Below, piece by piece: positions 60,257 to 64,000 of a DNA stretch of 64,000 nucleotides. Both the position numbers and the translations under genes were made by a program. Below the pieces are notes generated by a model, which did not search any database, was not told the DNA's origin, and saw only the letters and a program-made list of their open reading frames with translations. The stretch covers positions 21,307,306-21,371,305 of the forward strand of contig NC_135567.1 in NCBI RefSeq assembly GCF_964340395.1, given 5' to 3'. The DNA comes from Glandiceps talaboti. Its lineage: Eukaryota; Hemichordata; Enteropneusta; Spengelidae. Position 1 is the first letter of the stretch, and each line of letters starts with the position of its first letter.

Positions 60257-60840
60257 AATCCAAGATATATCAGGAAATCCAAGATAACCTCGCCTGCAGG
60301 ACATCCAGGATAACTCAAGAAATGCAAGATAACCCAGTCAACCAATGATGTCACTATTTGTTCTGAAACATTGACTCCTGTAGGTATTTCTATATATATA
60401 CACACAAATGTAGAACATTACATGTCTAGCATACATTATATTATGTGGTCCTATTATTTTGTATATATATATAATAACCAATAGCAATATCACACATACA
60501 GATATTTTATTATGAAATGATGAAATACATAATGATACTTGAGTGACATGACTCGTAATAAATATACCATTCAAAGACTATTTACTGTTACTTCTATGTT
60601 CTACTACTACTGACTTCATGTGAATTCACAGAAATTGACATAAAATGGGCTAGTTCTATTAGTGCAGCCCCTTTAACGTCTATAATTCCTATCACCTAGC
60701 CAACACTATATATCCTTGCTTCAACAACAAGAATTTGAAGGTCCCTACAGTGCCACTGATGGTAAACCAAACAATACCAAAGTCATATAACTGTGCACAA
60801 ATTTTCCCGTAACACTTCAATGTGGTACGTTTACTACTAA
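60257..60840. other. No gene visible
   Basis: Unique AT-rich spacer with a short (TATA)n run near 60460. Confidence 0.5.
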
Positions 60841-61175
60841 AACTGATTCATACTATCTGTTGACATATTAAATTGTCATTTCACACAGCACTGTGAGACC
60901 TTTAACAAAACAACTGATTCATAGCTATCTGTCACACAGCACTGTGAGACCTTTAACAAAACAACTGATTCATACTATCTGTCACACAGCACTGTGAGAC
61001 CTTTACTAAAACAAATGATTCATAGCTATCTGTCACACAGCACTGTGAGACCTTTACTAAAACAAATGATTCATAGCTATCTGTCACACAGCACTGTGAC
61101 ACCTTTAACAAAACAAATGACTCATACTATCTGTCACACAGCACTGTGAGACCTTTAATAAAACAACTGATTCAT
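60841..61175. repeat. 50-bp tandem repeat, about 6 copies
   Basis: The unit contains GATTCATAGCTATCTGTCAC, ACAGCACTGTGAGACCTTTA, CTAAAACAAA. ACAGCACTGTG is nearly palindromic. Confidence 0.92.
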
Positions 61176-61587
61176 TATTTTTAAGGTTTGACAATGAGAA
61201 ACATAAATGTAAAAAAAGGTTATATTTTATAGCTACACTTCCTATGCTGGTGATTTGACAAAATTTTAGAGAAATATGCAACAATGGTATTTGAATTAGT
61301 ATAACTAGTACCGGTATATACCTTCTGATTTGGTATAAGTCAAGTTACATAATAATGTGAAATGCATCTAACAAATTTGTACAACTGATTCTATGTAAGG
61401 TTAAAAGTTACAATACATTGCAATTCATATTTACCATTACATAGCATATATCTATGTGTTTTGTAATCACTCTGTAAACACCTATCCATCCCAAGTTCAG
61501 ACCACAGTACCTATGTGTTTCACAATATATATTATTGCCTTGATATTGGGTTACATGCCCGATCATATCAAGGATATGATCTGCACG
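61176..61587. other. Spacer with a single diverged copy of the 67-bp unit
   Basis: GTAATCACTCTGTAAACACC followed by TATCCATCCC at about 61466 is an isolated direct copy of part of the next array's unit. Confidence 0.5.
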
Positions 61588-62148
61588 ACACATAATCACT
61601 AGGTAAACACCTATCCATCCCATTGCATAATGGGGTGGTCCAATACAAGTGACATATAATAATCACTAGGTAAACACCTATCCATCCCATTGCATAATGG
61701 GGTGGTCCAATACAAGTGACATATAATAATCACTAGGTAAACACCTATCCATCCCATTGCATAATGGGGTGGTCCAATACAAGTGACATATAATAATCAC
61801 TAGGTAAACACCTATCCATCCCATTGCATAATGGGGTGGTCCAATACAAGTGACATATAATAATCACTAGGTAAACACCTATCCATCCCATTGCATAATG
61901 GGGTGGTCCAATACAAGTGACATATAATAATCACTAGGTAAACACCTATCCATCCCATTGCATAATGGGGTGGTCCAATACAAGTGACATATAATAATCA
62001 CTAGGTAAACACCTATCCATCCCATTGCATAATGGGGTGGTCCAATACAAGTGACATATAATAATCACTAGGTAAACACCTATCCATCCCATTGCATAAT
62101 GGGGTGGTCCAATACAAGTGACATATAATAATCACTAGGTAAACACCT
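61588..62148. repeat. 67-bp minisatellite, 8.4 near-identical copies
   Basis: The unit is AATCACTAGGTAAACACCTA, TCCATCCCATTGCATAATGG, GGTGGTCCAATACAAGTGAC, ATATAAT. Each unit contains a hairpin with CCCATT/AATGGG arms. I saw almost no differences between copies, so the array is young. Confidence 0.96.
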
Positions 62149-62323
62149 CCTCATTTTCAAACTTTGTATGTTCACCTCAGATTTTTTGTACTGATTGCAA
62201 AGTGAGAATAGGATGGAATTGTCTTGAACAAAGTAACAACAAAAAATTAAAGTTTTTTTTCTGATGGACATTCTAAGTTAATCTCAAGATTTAAGATACG
62301 TTAAAAAGTTATGTCAAACATTT

Positions 62324-62329
62324 TTTATT
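62324..62329 (-). terminator. Candidate poly(A) signal of the minus-strand gene
   Basis: TTTATT on plus is AATAAA on minus, about 330 bp after the stop codon at 62656. Confidence 0.35.
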
Positions 62330-62655
62330 TACATTATTATCAATATGTACTACAGACAATGTTTATAACTTTACCAAACTACGCCACCACACAACGTTAT
62401 TTGCATCATACAAAATAACTACATGTACTTTGAAATCAAATGTTTTTGAAAACAACGTCTTTGGTACATACAGAGCAACATAAGTGAGAGATCTCAGACT
62501 GTTACTATGACAACATACACATATAATTGCAATGTATAAATTTGTACATTTTGTACTGTACAATAATACATATATCCATAGGTAGTAAAATTTGTATTTC
62601 TTTTGCATCCTTACTTTGTCATCACCATAGTAATGCTATCACCATGGTGATATTA

Positions 62656-62886
62656 TCAACTTTCAATGTAACCTACTGGATCTTCTATGGTGAGTTGTTT
62701 GATCATTTTGGATGATGCAACTTGTCTAGGGCTAGGGTTGTATTTTTCAAAATCTTCCCAGTCTGGGAATTTGAGTTCAAACTCCTCAGCTCTCCTCTCA
62801 AGAAGTGGCCATAGTTGTCTTTCTAAGAACTGCCCCCCTTCTAGTGAGAGTGTTATGCCATCACGGTTCAGCAGCTGGGTCCAGTT
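62656..62886 (-). CDS. Last coding exon of an unrecognised gene
   Basis: Read on the minus strand, a pyrimidine-rich acceptor (TTTTCTGTGATAG|AACTGG) starts an exon of exactly 77 codons ending in TGA. The 76 residues include NWTQLLNRDGITLSLEGGQ, LERQLWPLLERRAEEFELKF and a C-terminal QLTIEDPVGYIES. The composition (charged, Leu/Glu-rich, no repeats) is that of a real globular or helical protein, unlike the repeat-derived frames nearby. I do not recognise the family. Upstream exons would lie beyond 62900, probably outside the window beyond the 24-bp array. A poly(A) signal follows at 62324. The assignment rests on splice site, stop and protein-like composition. Confidence 0.6.
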   Translation of the reverse strand, partial: NWTQLLNRDGITLSLEGGQFLERQLWPLLERRAEEFELKFPDWEDFEKYNPSPRQVASSKMIKQLTIEDPVGYIES

Positions 62887-63371
62887 CTATCACAGAAAAC
62901 ACAGAACAAATCAAATAAGTTAGTTGTTTTCTACAGTGATCAATTCAAACATAGAGTCAACCAGTGTCCCCCTACGCTTTATGACATTGCAATAATCTAT
63001 TAATGAAGAATGTGAGACTGATAGCTGAAAAGATAATTGGGTTAGGGAGGCATACATTTGTACTTACCATTTTGAAGTAATTTTTAACACTTTTGTTACT
63101 TTTAGTTGAAGAACAAATAATATATTTTTATATCAATATAAAAACTTAATTAGATTAGTGACACTGTACCTTTTATTTCTTGTCTAGCCAAACCTTTCAC
63201 TGTATTAAAACCAACATTATAATCAGATTCCCAAAACACAATTTTATTACTACAGATGATGTGAATAAAATACAAGTAAAAACAATCAGTCTATCGCTTG
63301 AAAACTTCAACTTCTGAAGTATTGATAAATTGTTCTGAAGCAGTGTAAGGGACACCACTAGCAATTATAAG
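62887..63371. other. Presumed intron of the minus-strand gene
   Basis: AT-rich and non-coding. It begins (minus strand) with the array at 63372 and ends at the acceptor of the exon at 62886. Confidence 0.4.
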
Positions 63372-64000
63372 TAGCCAAGAGGAAGAACACCACCAGAGCC
63401 CAGGGGAAGAACACCACCAGAGCCCAGGGGAAGAACACCACCAGAGCCCAGGGGAAGAACACCACCAGAGCCCAGAGGAAGAACACCACCAGAGCCAAGA
63501 GGAAGAACACCACCAGAGCCTAGGGGAAGAACACCACCAGAGCCCAGGGGAAGAACACCACCAGAGCCCAGGGGAAGAACACCACCAGAGCCCAGAGGAA
63601 GAACACCACCAGAGCCAAGAGGAAGAACACCACCAGAGCCTAGGGGAAGAACACCACCAGAGCCCAGAGGAAGAACACCACCAGAGCCCAGGGGAAGAAC
63701 ACCACCAGAGCCCAATTATAAGTAGCCAAGAGGAAGAACACCACCAGAGCCCAGGGGAAGAACACCACCAGAGCCCAGAGGAAGAACACCACCAGAGCCC
63801 AGGCGAAGAACACCACCAGAGCCCAGAATAAGAACACCACCAGAGCCCAGAGGAAGGACACCACCAGAGCCCAGGGGAAGAGCAACAGCAGAGCCCAGAG
63901 GAAGGGCAACAGCAGAGCCCAGGAGAAGAGCAACAGCAGCAATCATAAGTAGCCAAGAGGAAGAGAATCACCAGAGCCACAGAGGAAGAACACCACCAGA
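63372..64000. repeat. 24-bp minisatellite, about 26 copies, runs off the window
   Basis: The unit is AGCCCAGGGGAAGAACACCA, CCAG. A linker containing ATAAGTAGCCAAGAGGAAG recurs at 63368, 63719 and 63947, marking higher-order blocks. The 24-bp period keeps frames open on the minus strand (LWWCSSSG and LGSGGVLP repeats); I treat these as artefacts. Confidence 0.95.

Noticed and set aside
63291-63980. 229-residue Cys/Trp-rich frame on minus
   Set aside because: 24-bp repeat read in phase; competing frames of equal quality overlap it.

Overview
The window reads as nuclear DNA of an invertebrate animal. It is AT-rich and intron-containing, packed with minisatellites. It carries metazoan-only domains (doublecortin; DZIP3-like HEPN; B-box; filamin; NHL) and retroelements common in marine invertebrates (Ty3/Gypsy; Ngaro-type tyrosine-recombinase elements). 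A mollusc/brachiopod/annelid-like lophotrochozoan or a basal deuterostome would fit; I cannot decide between them from sequence alone. About 25 kb (some 40%) is tandem repeat in more than 20 unrelated arrays, and another 13.4 kb is retrotransposon.

Layout. 1-5.2 kb is a 49-bp satellite inside what should be an intron of a doublecortin-domain gene, whose first coding exon lies at 5367-5757 on the minus strand. 5.8-24.4 kb holds no convincing gene: minisatellites, foldback/MITE-like elements, a decayed LINE fragment (12.1-12.9 kb), and large 44-, 58- and 48-bp arrays. 24.4-39.2 kb is the centrepiece. A HEPN / B-box / coiled-coil gene is split by a Ty3/Gypsy LTR retrotransposon (24591-38003, 4-bp target duplication CGAA). 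The 5' LTR of that element is itself split by a 5-kb Ngaro-type element on the opposite strand (25070-30092). 39-43 kb is more minisatellite. 46.2-49.8 kb is an intact 1194-residue paralogue of the broken gene, in which HEPN, B-box, coiled coil, filamin and NHL are fused in one protein. A 54-bp minisatellite in its 3' UTR is built from the end of its own reading frame, stop codon included. 50.8-62.1 kb is again minisatellites with a few foldback elements and a possible first exon near 55.16 kb. 62656-62886 is the stop-containing last exon of an unrecognised minus-strand gene. The window ends in a 24-bp array.

How the parts relate. The two HEPN/B-box genes are tandem duplicates. Both have a coding start just downstream of a splice acceptor, and their HEPN regions align. 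The interrupted copy keeps an R-N-x3-H motif typical of catalytic HEPN domains; the intact copy lacks it. The 3' LTR supplies an ATG that reads in frame into the broken gene. The two retroelements appear to use different recoding signals between gag and pol: a TTTAAAC slippery heptamer before the Gypsy gag stop, and a UGA-CUA leaky-stop context between the Ngaro gag and RT frames. All functional statements are inferred from reading the sequence; no database search was run.
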